The notes under the pieces are model-generated. The model had not been told where the DNA came from and did not search any database. It was given only the letters and a program-made list of their open reading frames with translations. Shown piece after piece: positions 37,088 through 45,275 of a DNA stretch of 64,000 bases. The DNA is taken from NCBI RefSeq assembly GCF_016617715.1, contig NZ_CP067225.1:3168001-3232000 (forward strand), given 5' to 3'. Made by a program: the position numbers and the translations under genes. The stretch is from Paracoccus sp. MC1862 (lineage in GTDB: Bacteria > Pseudomonadota > Alphaproteobacteria > Rhodobacterales > Rhodobacteraceae). The first letter of the stretch is position 1. Each line of letters opens with the position of its first letter.

Positions 37088-37645
37088 ATGAGATTCACCC
37101 TCGGCCTTGCCGCATCGCTGCTGATGACCGCACCCGCCTTCGCGCAGGACGCCGGCACCACCGCCGCGACCGAGATCGACCCGCAGGCCTATGTCGGCAC
37201 ATGGTACGAGATCGCCCGCACCCCCGCCCCCTTCCAAGAGATGTGCGCGGGCGGCGTGACCGCGACCTACGAGCTGATCGATGAGGCCACCGTCAAGGTC
37301 ACGAACCGCTGTGATGCCGAGGGTGGCGAGACTCAGGGCATCACCGGCGAGGCCGAGGTGGTGAACAACAACTTCAACACCCTGAACGTCTCGTTCTCGG
37401 TCGGTGAGGAAAGCCAGGGCGTGAACTATGTCGTGGCCGCCGCCAGCGACATCGAGGACGGGCAATACCAATGGGCGGCCGTCCAGTCGCCCGAAGGCCC
37501 GATCGGCTGGATTCTCGCGCGTGAGCCGCAGATCGACGCCGAGACCCGCCAGCAGGCCGAGGCGGCGCTGGCTGAAACGGGCCTCGACGTGTCGCAACTG
37601 ACCGACACCGCGCAGCCGCCGCAGAGCTACCAGCCCGGCCAGTAA
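37088..37645 (+). CDS. Secreted lipocalin family protein
   Basis: The signal peptide MRFTLGLAASLLMTAPAFA ends at A19 with AFA-Q and there is no lipobox cysteine, so the product is soluble and periplasmic. The lipocalin signature GTWYEIAR is at residues 37-44, followed by YELIDEATVKVTNRC and the C-terminal YVVAAASDIEDGQYQWAAV and GWILAREP strands. Bacterial lipocalins (Blc type) bind lipids or other hydrophobic ligands. The 185-residue length fits. A disulphide between the two cysteines (EMCAGG and TNRCDAE) is likely. Confidence 0.9.
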   Translation: MRFTLGLAASLLMTAPAFAQDAGTTAATEIDPQAYVGTWYEIARTPAPFQEMCAGGVTATYELIDEATVKVTNRCDAEGGETQGITGEAEVVNNNFNTLNVSFSVGEESQGVNYVVAAASDIEDGQYQWAAVQSPEGPIGWILAREPQIDAETRQQAEAALAETGLDVSQLTDTAQPPQSYQPGQ

Positions 37646-37725
37646 TCCTTCACGGGAGAAGGCTGCAATGCCCAAGATCGGCGCCAAGATTCGCTGGCGC
37701 CGATCCTTATCTTGCGGTTATCGGA

Positions 37726-38613
37726 TCAGATGCTTTCGACCTTCCACTTGCGCGCGATATGCCTAGCCACGTCTTCTAGGTCAGGGAACATGGTCCGGTG
37801 GTTTATGGCAAACAGTTCTAGTTCGCGGCGAAGGTCCGGCTTGGCCTCCTTTGAGATGATGGCTTCGGCCCTTGGGAATGTCGAACTGCCGCCGACCCTT
37901 TGGTAGGAATTGAGCCCCGACGCGATGAACGCCCCGCTTTGTGCAATGATGCGGCGATTGCTCTGCTTGGCCCTGACCAAGTAATAGGTCGTCAGATCCT
38001 TTGGTTCGACGCGATCCTCAAACGCCGGCTTTTCATCGCGCACGAAATGAAGCAGCCGGCGCATGGACTTGTGACTGCGGAACTTCTCTACCTCCGCCGG
38101 ATCGTCGCTTTTGACCTGACTACAGGCATTGCGCAGATCCTCTCGTTCCTTGCTGGTGAGACGGGCGATGTTGCAGATCAGCGCAACCGAGTCGCTGTCG
38201 GGATATTTGATCCTGTCCGGGGCGAAGCCGAACATATACAATTGGCCATCCGTCCGGTCGTCGGTCCCAAGGCTGAAATAGGCCCCGACAAGCGGATTCA
38301 TGGTCACATCCAGCAATCGTGTCGGCAGCGCGTAATGCTGCGCACGTACCAGTTTTTCGAACATGGTGCGGTCCGACAGGAACGCATCGCTTGAATACAG
38401 CAGCAGTTCGCTGATGATGTTCTGTTCCGCGTCAGCGCGCAGGCTGCGCTGGACGGACGGCAGCAGCGAAAATGCGGCGTCCTCATGGCCGCGATAGCAA
38501 ACCTCCCCTGCCTTTTCAAACAGGGGACAGCCTTTCACGTCCTTGACCCAAGCGATAAGGTCGCCAACGCTGCTGATCTGCCGGCCCTTGGGGACCGTTT
38601 CGGAGTCAACCAT
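37726..38613 (-). CDS. FRG domain protein
   Basis: The 295-residue protein carries the FRG domain: CYRGHEDAAFSLLPSVQRSL with the name-giving YRG at residues 40-42, and RAQHYALPTRLLDVTMNP at 91-108. The rest has no motif I can assign. The gene is distinctly AT-richer than its surroundings: four 60-base lines counted by hand give 52-62% GC (mean 56%), against 72% in the neighbouring ccr end. The start codon overlaps the ccr stop by eight bases. FRG is a domain of unknown biochemical function often found in accessory and defence-like contexts, so a defence role is possible but unproven. Horizontal acquisition is likely. Confidence 0.85.
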   Translation of the reverse strand: MVDSETVPKGRQISSVGDLIAWVKDVKGCPLFEKAGEVCYRGHEDAAFSLLPSVQRSLRADAEQNIISELLLYSSDAFLSDRTMFEKLVRAQHYALPTRLLDVTMNPLVGAYFSLGTDDRTDGQLYMFGFAPDRIKYPDSDSVALICNIARLTSKEREDLRNACSQVKSDDPAEVEKFRSHKSMRRLLHFVRDEKPAFEDRVEPKDLTTYYLVRAKQSNRRIIAQSGAFIASGLNSYQRVGGSSTFPRAEAIISKEAKPDLRRELELFAINHRTMFPDLEDVARHIARKWKVESI

Positions 38614-39901
38614 TTTCCCTTGCTTCCAGCGCGTCCTCGAAGGTCCGCAGGCCCGTGCGCGGGGCCTGCACCAGCACCGCCATGTTGCCCGGCTTGTGTT
38701 CGTTGCGCAGCATCTTCACATGCGCCTGCGGGATCTCGGCCCAGGGGAAGACCTCGGACATGCAGGGGTCGAGCCGGCGTTCCAGCATCAGCCTGTTGGC
38801 CGCCGCCGCCTGCTTCAGATGGGCGAAGTGCGATCCCTGCAGGCGCTTCTGGTGCATCCACATGTAGCGCACGTCGAAGGTGCAGTTGAAGCCGGTGGTG
38901 CCGGCGCAGATCACCACCATGCCGCCCTTCTTGCAGACGAAGACCGACACCGGGAAGGTCGATTCGCCGGGATGTTCAAAGACGATGTCGACGTTCTGGC
39001 CCTTGCCGGTGATGTCCCAGATGGCCTTGCCGAACTTGCGGACCTCGTTGAACCAGTCCTTGTATTCGTCGGATCCGACCTTCGGCAGCGCCCCCCAGCA
39101 GTTGAAGTCCTTGCGATTCAGGACGCCCTTGGCCCCGAGGCCCATGACGAACTCGCGCTTGTCCTCGTCCGAGATCACGCCGATGGCATTCGCCCCCGCT
39201 GCGTTGATCAACTGGATCGCATAGGACCCGAGGCCGCCCGAAGCCCCCCAGACCAGCACGTTCATGCCGGGCTTCAACTCATGCGGCTCGTGCCCGAACA
39301 GCATCCGGTAGGCCGTGGCCAGCGTCAGGGTGTAGCAGGCCGATTCCTCCCAGGTCAGGTGCTTGGGGCGCGGCATCAGTTGCTGGGCCTGGACGCGGGT
39401 GAACTGGGCGAAGCTGCCGTCCGGCGTCTCGTAGCCCCAGATGCGCTGGGTGGGGGAATACATCGGGTCGCCGCCGTTGCATTCCTCGTCGTTGCCGTCG
39501 TCCTGGTTGCAATGGATGACGACCTCGTCGCCCACCTTCCAGTTGCGGACCTTGTCGCCGACCGCCCAGACGATCCCCGAGGCGTCGGACCCCGCGATGT
39601 GATAAGGCTGCTTGTGGACGTCGAACATGCTGATCGGAACGCCAAGACCAGCCCAGATGCCGTTGTAGTTGACGCCTGCCGCCATCACCAGGACCAGCAC
39701 CTCGTTGCTGTCGATGGTGGGGGTGTCGACGACCTCAAGCTGCATGGCCTGGTCTGGTTCGCCCTGGCGTTCGCGACGGATCGCCCAGGCATACATCTGT
39801 TTCGGCGCATGGCCGAGGGGCGGCATCTCGCCGATTTCGTACAGGTCCTTGATCGGCGCGTCGTAGGGGGCGATCGCGGACGGGGCGTCCAGGGCCATCA
39901 T
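38606..39901 (-). CDS. ccr: Crotonyl-CoA carboxylase/reductase
   Basis: Ccr reductively carboxylates crotonyl-CoA to ethylmalonyl-CoA with NADPH, the key reaction of the ethylmalonyl-CoA pathway for acetate assimilation. It is a medium-chain dehydrogenase/reductase of 431 residues. The NADPH loop is LVWGASGGLGSYAIQLINAAG; HCNQDDGNDEECNGGDPM and FVCKKGGMVVICAGTTGFNC are diagnostic of this enzyme. The start is a double ATG at 39901/39898 after GAGGAGATC. It is divergent from ecm, the third enzyme of the same pathway, across 234 bases. Confidence 0.97.
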   Translation of the reverse strand: MMALDAPSAIAPYDAPIKDLYEIGEMPPLGHAPKQMYAWAIRRERQGEPDQAMQLEVVDTPTIDSNEVLVLVMAAGVNYNGIWAGLGVPISMFDVHKQPYHIAGSDASGIVWAVGDKVRNWKVGDEVVIHCNQDDGNDEECNGGDPMYSPTQRIWGYETPDGSFAQFTRVQAQQLMPRPKHLTWEESACYTLTLATAYRMLFGHEPHELKPGMNVLVWGASGGLGSYAIQLINAAGANAIGVISDEDKREFVMGLGAKGVLNRKDFNCWGALPKVGSDEYKDWFNEVRKFGKAIWDITGKGQNVDIVFEHPGESTFPVSVFVCKKGGMVVICAGTTGFNCTFDVRYMWMHQKRLQGSHFAHLKQAAAANRLMLERRLDPCMSEVFPWAEIPQAHVKMLRNEHKPGNMAVLVQAPRTGLRTFEDALEARENG

Positions 39902-39972
39902 GATCTCCTCGCGTTCATGCCGCAGCGCAGAAGCCGGGCTTGCGAGTCGAGTGCTATGCGCGGCCAAGCAAC

Positions 39973-39980
39973 ATTGCAAT
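39973..39980. promoter_or_regulatory. ATTGCAAT palindrome between ccr and ecm
   Basis: A perfect 8-bp palindrome lies in the shared upstream region, within CAACATTGCAAT. A related CAACAATATG lies 32 bases further on, from 40001. The pair could be operator half-sites for a regulator of the ethylmalonyl-CoA pathway; this is inference. Confidence 0.35.
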
Positions 39981-40135
39981 AGATGCAGCGGAAAGTGACG
40001 CAACAATATGTCTGGCAGGCGAAACAATCTTTCAGGGCCTGCGTTGGCCTTGTGCCGCACTGCGGCGAGTTGACGGCGCAGCATCCTGTCCCTTAACTCG
40101 CCCCAAGCGACAGATTCTTTCATAAGGGGCGCCGC

Positions 40136-42094
40136 ATGGCCCAGAAGGACAAACCCTGGCTGTTCCGCACCTATGCCGGCCATTCCACCGCCGCCAAGTC
40201 GAACGAGCTATACCGCAACAACCTGTCCAAGGGGCAGACCGGCCTGTCGGTGGCCTTCGACCTGCCCACCCAGACGGGCTATGACAGCGACCACGTGCTG
40301 GCGCGGGGCGAGGTCGGCAAGGTCGGCGTCCCCGTCGGCCATCTGGGGGACATGCGGGCGCTGTTCGACGCCATTCCGCTGGAACAGATGAACACCTCGA
40401 TGACGATCAACGCCACCGCCCCGTGGCTGCTGTCGCTCTATGTCGCGGTTGCCGAGGAACAGGGGGCGGACGTGTCCAAGCTTCAGGGGACCGTCCAGAA
40501 CGACATCATCAAGGAATACCTGTCGCGCGGCACCTATATCTGCCCGCCCAAGCCGTCGCTGCGGATGATCACGGATGTTGCGGCCTATACGGCGCAGCAC
40601 CTGCCCAAGTGGAACCCGATGAACGTCTGTTCCTATCACCTGCAGGAAGCCGGGGCGACGCCGGAACAGGAACTCGCCTATGCGCTGGCGACGGGGATCG
40701 CGGTGCTGGACGACCTCAAGGGCAAGGTCGCGCCCGCGGATTTCCCGGCGATGGTCGGCCGCATCAGCTTCTTCGTGAACGCGGGCATCCGCTTTGTCAC
40801 CGAACTCTGCAAGATGCGCGCCTTCACCGAGCTTTGGGACGAGATCTGCCGCGACCGCTACGGCATCGAGGAGGAGAAATACCGCCGCTTCCGCTATGGC
40901 GTGCAGGTGAATAGCCTCGGCCTGACGGAACAGCAGCCGGAAAACAACGTCTACCGCATCCTGATCGAGATGCTGGCCGTCACGCTGTCCAAGAACGCCC
41001 GCGCCCGCGCGGTCCAGCTTCCGGCGTGGAACGAGGCGCTGGGCCTGCCGCGCCCCTGGGACCAGCAATGGTCGCTGAGGATGCAGCAGATCATGGCCTA
41101 TGAAACCGACCTGCTGGAATACGGCGATCTCTTCGACGGCAATCCGGCCGTCGCGGCCAAGGTCGAGGAACTCAAGGACGGAGCCCGCGCGGAACTGAAG
41201 CTGCTGGACGAAATGGGCGGCGCCATCGCCGCCATCGACTACATGAAGGGGCGGCTGGTCGAATCGAACGCCGCGCGGCTGAACCGGGTCGAGGACGGCG
41301 AGACGGTCGTGGTCGGCGTGAACCGCTGGCAGCAGGGCGAGCCCTCGCCGCTGACCGCAGGCGACGGCGGCATCATGGTCGTCGATCCGGCGGTGGAACA
41401 GGACCAGATCGCCCGGCTGAACCAATGGCGGCAGGATCGCGACACTGCGGCCGTCGAGGCCGCCCTGTCGCGCCTGCGCGAAGACGCGCAGGCCGGCCGC
41501 AACGTCATGCCCGCCTCCATCGCCGCGGCGAAGGCAGGCGCGACAACCGGCGAATGGGCAGGCGTCATGCGGCAGGTCCACGGCGAATACCGCGGCCCGA
41601 CCGGCGTATCCCCGAACCCCTCCAACCGCACCGAGGGGCTGGAGCCGATCCGCGAGGCGGTGGACGCCGTCAGCACCCGCCTCGGACGCCGGATGAAGTT
41701 CGTGGTCGGCAAGCCCGGTCTCGACGGCCATTCCAACGGGGCCGAGCAGATCGCCTTCCGTGCAAGGGACTGCGGCATCGACATCACCTATGACGGCATC
41801 CGCCTGACGCCGGAACAGATCGTGGCCGCCGCCCGCGAACAGGACGCCCATGTGGTCGGCCTCTCGATCCTCTCGGGCAGCCACCTGCCGCTGGTCCGCG
41901 ACGTGATGGACCGGATGCGGGCGGCGGGTCTGGGCCACATCCCGGTGATCGTCGGCGGCATCATCCCCGACGACGACGCCAAGCGGCTGGCCGAGATGGG
42001 CGTGACCCGCGTCTACACCCCCAAGGACTTCGAGCTGAACCGGATCATGATGGACCTGGTCGCGCTGGTCGACCCTGAGGCGCAGGCGGCCTGA
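40136..42094 (+). CDS. ecm: (2R)-ethylmalonyl-CoA mutase, B12-dependent
   Basis: Ecm isomerises ethylmalonyl-CoA to methylsuccinyl-CoA with adenosylcobalamin. The 652-residue protein has the mutase TIM barrel (GLSVAFDLPTQTGYDSDHV, GTVQNDIIKEYLSRGTYI) and the C-terminal cobalamin domain with DGHSNG at residues 530-535 fitting the DxHxxG ligand motif. The start NTAAPWLL-type block TSMTINATAPWLLSLYV separates Ecm from methylmalonyl-CoA mutase. ATG 40136 follows ATAAGGGG. Its position opposite ccr supports this assignment over methylmalonyl-CoA mutase. Confidence 0.96.
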   Translation: MAQKDKPWLFRTYAGHSTAAKSNELYRNNLSKGQTGLSVAFDLPTQTGYDSDHVLARGEVGKVGVPVGHLGDMRALFDAIPLEQMNTSMTINATAPWLLSLYVAVAEEQGADVSKLQGTVQNDIIKEYLSRGTYICPPKPSLRMITDVAAYTAQHLPKWNPMNVCSYHLQEAGATPEQELAYALATGIAVLDDLKGKVAPADFPAMVGRISFFVNAGIRFVTELCKMRAFTELWDEICRDRYGIEEEKYRRFRYGVQVNSLGLTEQQPENNVYRILIEMLAVTLSKNARARAVQLPAWNEALGLPRPWDQQWSLRMQQIMAYETDLLEYGDLFDGNPAVAAKVEELKDGARAELKLLDEMGGAIAAIDYMKGRLVESNAARLNRVEDGETVVVGVNRWQQGEPSPLTAGDGGIMVVDPAVEQDQIARLNQWRQDRDTAAVEAALSRLREDAQAGRNVMPASIAAAKAGATTGEWAGVMRQVHGEYRGPTGVSPNPSNRTEGLEPIREAVDAVSTRLGRRMKFVVGKPGLDGHSNGAEQIAFRARDCGIDITYDGIRLTPEQIVAAAREQDAHVVGLSILSGSHLPLVRDVMDRMRAAGLGHIPVIVGGIIPDDDAKRLAEMGVTRVYTPKDFELNRIMMDLVALVDPEAQAA

Positions 42095-42102
42095 CCGCCA
42101 TG

Positions 42103-42129
42103 AAAAAAGGGGGCGCGAGAGGCGCCCCC
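42103..42129 (-). terminator. Intrinsic terminator of the fasciclin gene
   Basis: The arms GGGGGCGC (42109-42116) and GCGCCCCC (42122-42129) flank a five-base loop. Read on the minus strand the hairpin is followed by six T residues (42103-42108). It also lies just after the ecm stop, so it may stop both convergent transcripts. Confidence 0.85.
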
Positions 42130-42173
42130 TGAGTTGCCGGGTCGGCAGGCTTCCCGGACAGCGGAAGTTCCGG

Positions 42174-42698
42174 TCACGAGGCCGGCAGCAGCACCCCGTC
42201 GATGACATGGACGACGCCGTTCCCGGCCTCAAGGTCGGCCGTCGCCACGGTGGCCGAAGTGCCGCCGGGGCTGGCAATCGTCACGGTGCCGCCCGATTCC
42301 GTGGCCGTCAGGCTGCAGCCGCCCAGCGCGGGGACCGTGGCCGTGCCGTTCCCGTTGGCGATCATCTGCGCCACGTCGGCGGCCATGGCCTTGGCCTCGA
42401 CGACGTGGCAGCCCAGCACGGCAACAAGCTGGTCCTTGTTCTCGGGCTTGAGCAGGTCATCCAGCGCGCCCGCGGGCAGCGCCGCGAAGGCCGCGTTCGT
42501 CGGCGCGAAGACGGTGAAGGGACCGGCGCCCTGCAGCGTCTCGGCAAGTCCGGCAGCGGTCACGGCCTGCACCAGCGTGGTGTGATCGGGCGACCCTACC
42601 GCGACATCGACAACGGTCGCCGGGGCGGTCTGGGCAAAGGCCACGCTTGCACCAAGGGCGAAAAGGGCGGCAGCGGCGGAAGTTCTTGCGAAGGTCAT
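42174..42698 (-). CDS. Secreted fasciclin-domain protein
   Basis: The signal peptide ends VAFA-Q, and the remaining residues form a single fasciclin (FAS1) domain. The blocks are TLVQAVTAAGLAETLQGAGPFTVFAPTNAAFAAL (H1 region) and NGVVHVIDGVLLP (H2 region). The protein is 174 residues long and likely periplasmic or exported. FAS1 domains mediate adhesion or ligand binding; no substrate is evident. ATG 42698 has CCAGGAGAC upstream. A tandem 9-mer lies further upstream at 42721-42738. Confidence 0.93.
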   Translation of the reverse strand: MTFARTSAAAALFALGASVAFAQTAPATVVDVAVGSPDHTTLVQAVTAAGLAETLQGAGPFTVFAPTNAAFAALPAGALDDLLKPENKDQLVAVLGCHVVEAKAMAADVAQMIANGNGTATVPALGGCSLTATESGGTVTIASPGGTSATVATADLEAGNGVVHVIDGVLLPAS

Positions 42699-42720
42699 CG
42701 GGCTGTCTCCTGGGATGGAT

Positions 42721-42738
42721 TGTTACAGGTGTTACAGG
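42721..42738. repeat. Tandem 9-mer TGTTACAGG x 2 upstream of the fasciclin gene
   Basis: Two exact, adjacent copies of TGTTACAGG end 23 bases before the fasciclin ATG on the minus strand. Position and exactness suggest an operator or promoter element. Confidence 0.5.
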
Positions 42739-42879
42739 ATAGTGCCGACCAACTCTGCACGCTCACATTTGTTGCCATCACTTGCGCGTGAACCCCGCGC
42801 CGCCCGGCCGCCCCGGCCACCCGCTTGCACAAGCGCCGCGCCTTCCCCACTCTGCCCCCGCACAGACCGGAGCCTGCAC

Positions 42880-43656
42880 ATGCCCGCCCCCGAGAACCGC
42901 TTCAAATCCCGCCTTGCGGCCGGAGAGACCCTGATCGGCGCCTGGGTCGGGCTGGCCGACGCCTATGCCGCCGAGATCACCGCCACCGCCGGCTTCGACT
43001 GGCTGCTGATCGACGGGGAACACGCGCCGAACGACCTCCGCTCGATCCTCGCGCAACTGCGGGTGGTCGAGGCGTCCGGCAGCGCCCCCGTGGTGCGCCT
43101 GCCGATGGGAGAGACCTGGGCGATCAAGCAGGCGCTCGACATCGGCGCTCAGTCGCTGCTGATCCCCATGGTCGAAAGCGCCGCGCAGGCCGTGCAACTG
43201 GTCCGCGCCACCCGTTATGCGCCGAACGGCAACCGCGGGGTGGGGGCGGCGCTGGCGCGGGCCTCGGGCTTTTCCGCGATCCCGGACTACCTTGCCACGG
43301 CGGATGCGCAGATCTGGCTGGGGGTGCAGGTGGAAACCCGCGCGGGCCTTGCCGCCCTGGACGGGATCCTGACAGTCGAGGGCGTGGACGGCGTCTTTAT
43401 CGGCCCCTCGGACCTTGCCGCCGACATGGGCTTTCCGGGCCAGTTGGACCACCCCGAGGTGCAGCAGGCGGTCCGCGCCGCGCTCCGGGTGATCGCTGCT
43501 TCGGGCAAGGCGCCCGGCATCCTCTGGACCGACGAGGCGAATGCGCGGAACGCCGTGGCCGACGGCGCCCGCTTTGTCGCGACCGCCATCGACGTCACCA
43601 CCTATGCCACCGCGATCCGCGATGCGGCCGCGCGCGGGCTGGCGCTGAAGCCGTAA
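42880..43656 (+). CDS. HpcH/HpaI family class II aldolase
   Basis: The 258-residue protein matches the family of metal-dependent 2-oxo acid aldolases: LIGAWVGLADAYAAEITATAGFDWLLIDGEHAPND at the N-terminus, then LLIPMVESAAQAV (metal ligand Glu) and GVDGVFIGPSDLAADMGFPG. 4-hydroxy-2-oxoheptanedioate aldolase is the closest named enzyme, but substrate range in this family is broad, so I leave out a symbol. The start is ATG 42880; upstream codons are not family-like. It converges with the following gene with only three bases between stops. Confidence 0.9.
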   Translation: MPAPENRFKSRLAAGETLIGAWVGLADAYAAEITATAGFDWLLIDGEHAPNDLRSILAQLRVVEASGSAPVVRLPMGETWAIKQALDIGAQSLLIPMVESAAQAVQLVRATRYAPNGNRGVGAALARASGFSAIPDYLATADAQIWLGVQVETRAGLAALDGILTVEGVDGVFIGPSDLAADMGFPGQLDHPEVQQAVRAALRVIAASGKAPGILWTDEANARNAVADGARFVATAIDVTTYATAIRDAAARGLALKP

Positions 43657-43659
43657 GAT

Positions 43660-44241
43660 TCAGCCCTGCTTCGGCAGCCGCCCCAGCAGGAAGAACTCGT
43701 CGTTCGGGGGGATGTCGGCCATGTTCACCAGCCGGTTCGACATCCCGAAGAAGGCGGTGATCGCGCCGATGTCCCAGATCTCGTCGGGGGTGAAGCCCGC
43801 CTCGATCATGTCCTCGTAATCGTCCTGGGTGATATTGTCGGCATCCGTCGCCACAAGTTCAGCGTAATACAGCATGGCATAGTGCCGCTCGCTCAGGCCC
43901 GCCTTGCGCCAGTTGATCGCAACCTTGTCCGCGATCATCGGGTCACGCGCCCGGATGCGCAGGATCGCCCCATGGGCCACCACGCAATACTGGCAGCGGT
44001 TCAGCCCCGAGGTGGCAACCACGATCATCTCGCGCTCGGCCTTCGACAGCCCCTCGTCCTTTTCCATCAGCGCGTCGTGATAGGCGAAGAAGGCGCGGAA
44101 CTCGGCCGGGCGATGGGCCAGCGCAAGGAAGATGTTGGGCACGAAGCCCGACTTCTCCTGCACGGCGCGGATCATCTCCTGAATGTCGGGCGGAAGGCTG
44201 CGCAGGTTGGGAATGTCGAAGCGGCTGATGGCTTGGGTCAT
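43660..44241 (-). CDS. Peroxidase-related protein, AhpD/carboxymuconolactone decarboxylase family
   Basis: The AhpD-like active site is LNRCQYCVVAHG with C83, C86 and H90. Upstream lies EMIVVATSG, and the C-terminal half includes DEIWDIGAITAFFGMSNRL, both typical of the peroxidase-related (uncharacterised CMD) subgroup. The protein has 193 residues and no signal. It may reduce peroxides through a thiol relay, an inference from the family. The 62-base gap to the upstream membrane gene on the same strand could allow co-transcription. Confidence 0.9.
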   Translation of the reverse strand: MTQAISRFDIPNLRSLPPDIQEMIRAVQEKSGFVPNIFLALAHRPAEFRAFFAYHDALMEKDEGLSKAEREMIVVATSGLNRCQYCVVAHGAILRIRARDPMIADKVAINWRKAGLSERHYAMLYYAELVATDADNITQDDYEDMIEAGFTPDEIWDIGAITAFFGMSNRLVNMADIPPNDEFFLLGRLPKQG

Positions 44242-44303
44242 GGTCGGTCCCTTGATGTTCGTCCGGGCTTACCATGACCGCCCCCTTCGGCAAAAGCCGC
44301 GGG

Positions 44304-45005
44304 TCAGGAGACCCCGGTCATCTGCCGATATCGCAGAATCCCGCCCAGCAGGATCAGGACGCCCAGACCCTCGAAAGCCTCCTCGGCGCCGCTGACCAGC
44401 GCGTAGGAGATGCTGTCCTCAAGCCCGTCGTCCCACAGCTTGCCGCCGATCATCTCGATCCCGACCGCGCCCGCGACAAAGACGACGCCTGCGGCGATCA
44501 TCCACCGGCGGGTCGATGCGGGCAGCCGTCCAAGGAACGGCAGCACCAGCAACCCGCCCAGCGCGACCACCGCGATCGCCGGGACCACCCAGGCGAACCT
44601 GAGAAAACCGCCCCATTGGAAATGGTCATGCAGCCGCACGGCGACGGCCTCGTGGATCATCAGCAGCTCGTCGGCCGACACCGCCAGCACCGCCAGCCCG
44701 ACGCCGATCCAGCCCCAGCGCAGGATGCGGTCGGACGGCGGGGTGCGAAGCCCGAGGTCCAGCATCAGAAGCCCCGCAACCCCCAGCGCCAGCACCGAGA
44801 ACCAGGTGTAAAGGCTGCTTTCCTCGTTCGGGTCCAGAAGGCGGGGCAGGGGCGCAGGCCAGGGTCCGGACAGCGTCTGCAGCAGGTGCAGGCACAGAAG
44901 CACCGCCCAGATCCCATAGGCCGCCGTCAGCAGGGGCGCATGGAGCCGCGACGAACCGGCCCCCCAAGCCGCCGCGCCATTCACAGTCACATTCGGCCAC
45001 GCCAT
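44304..45005 (-). CDS. Polytopic membrane protein of unknown function
   Basis: About seven hydrophobic segments are seen (for example LLTAAYGIWAVLLCLHLL, YTWFSVLALGVAGLLML, WVVPAIAVVALGGLLVLPFLG). Charged residues appear next to helices: ADELLMIHEAVAVRLHDH and SGAEEAFEGLGVLILL, a pattern of acidic and histidine residues that could bind a metal. I choose ATG 45005 (MAWPNVTVNGAAAWGAG) because the longer starts (45023, 45041) lack a ribosome-binding site and would put coding sequence across a 12-bp direct repeat. The function is not recognised. Confidence 0.75.
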   Translation of the reverse strand: MAWPNVTVNGAAAWGAGSSRLHAPLLTAAYGIWAVLLCLHLLQTLSGPWPAPLPRLLDPNEESSLYTWFSVLALGVAGLLMLDLGLRTPPSDRILRWGWIGVGLAVLAVSADELLMIHEAVAVRLHDHFQWGGFLRFAWVVPAIAVVALGGLLVLPFLGRLPASTRRWMIAAGVVFVAGAVGIEMIGGKLWDDGLEDSISYALVSGAEEAFEGLGVLILLGGILRYRQMTGVS

Positions 45006-45021
45006 GTGCAAACCCGATCCC

Positions 45022-45056
45022 ATCGTTAACAGAACAAACATTTTATCGTTAACAGA
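45022..45056. promoter_or_regulatory. Twin direct repeats ATCGTTAACAGA in the ffh / membrane-protein divergent region
   Basis: The 12-mer occurs at 45022-45033 and again at 45045-45056, 23 bases apart centre to centre. Each contains TTAAC, the CtrA half-site. The arrangement suggests an operator. Confidence 0.5.
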
Positions 45057-45128
45057 TTGTCATGATTCTGTCGCACGAGGAAGCGCCGCATCGGCAAGGT
45101 GCTGCCGGTCGGCTTTCCAGCCCGGCGG

Positions 45129-45157
45129 TTGACTCGGGCGCTTGTCTGGCGTAACGG
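45129..45157 (+). promoter_or_regulatory. Candidate sigma-70 promoter of ffh
   Basis: TTGACT (45129-45134) is separated by 17 bases from TAACGG (45152-45157), a weak -10. Transcription from it would give a leader of about 110 bases that folds into three hairpins before ffh. Confidence 0.45.
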
Positions 45158-45167
45158 GGTTCCACAC

Positions 45168-45240
45168 CCGGAAGCTCTGCCTTCCGGTCCCCGATCTTGC
45201 GCGGGGATCGACCCCCGTCAGCGCGTTGCGCCCACGGGGG
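45168..45240 (+). other. Structured 5' leader of ffh, three successive hairpins
   Basis: Hairpin 1 is CCGGAAG-ctctgc-CTTCCGG (45168-45187). Hairpin 2 pairs CCCC with GGGG or CGATC with GATCG (45189-45210). Hairpin 3 pairs CCCCCGT with ACGGGGG (45212-45240), with CGC/GCG pairs inside. All lie between the candidate promoter and the ffh start. Confidence 0.5.
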
Positions 45241-45275
45241 CCGTCCTGTTTTCGTCGCTGCCACGGAGGCCGCCG

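Noticed and set aside
40208..42277. 689-codon minus-strand frame opposite ecm
   Set aside because: It is antisense to a strongly supported mutase, with no recognisable motif.
45042..45275. Possible 4.5S (SRP) RNA gene ahead of ffh
   Set aside because: The region folds, but the conserved apical loop sequences of SRP RNA are absent. A structured mRNA leader is the simpler reading.
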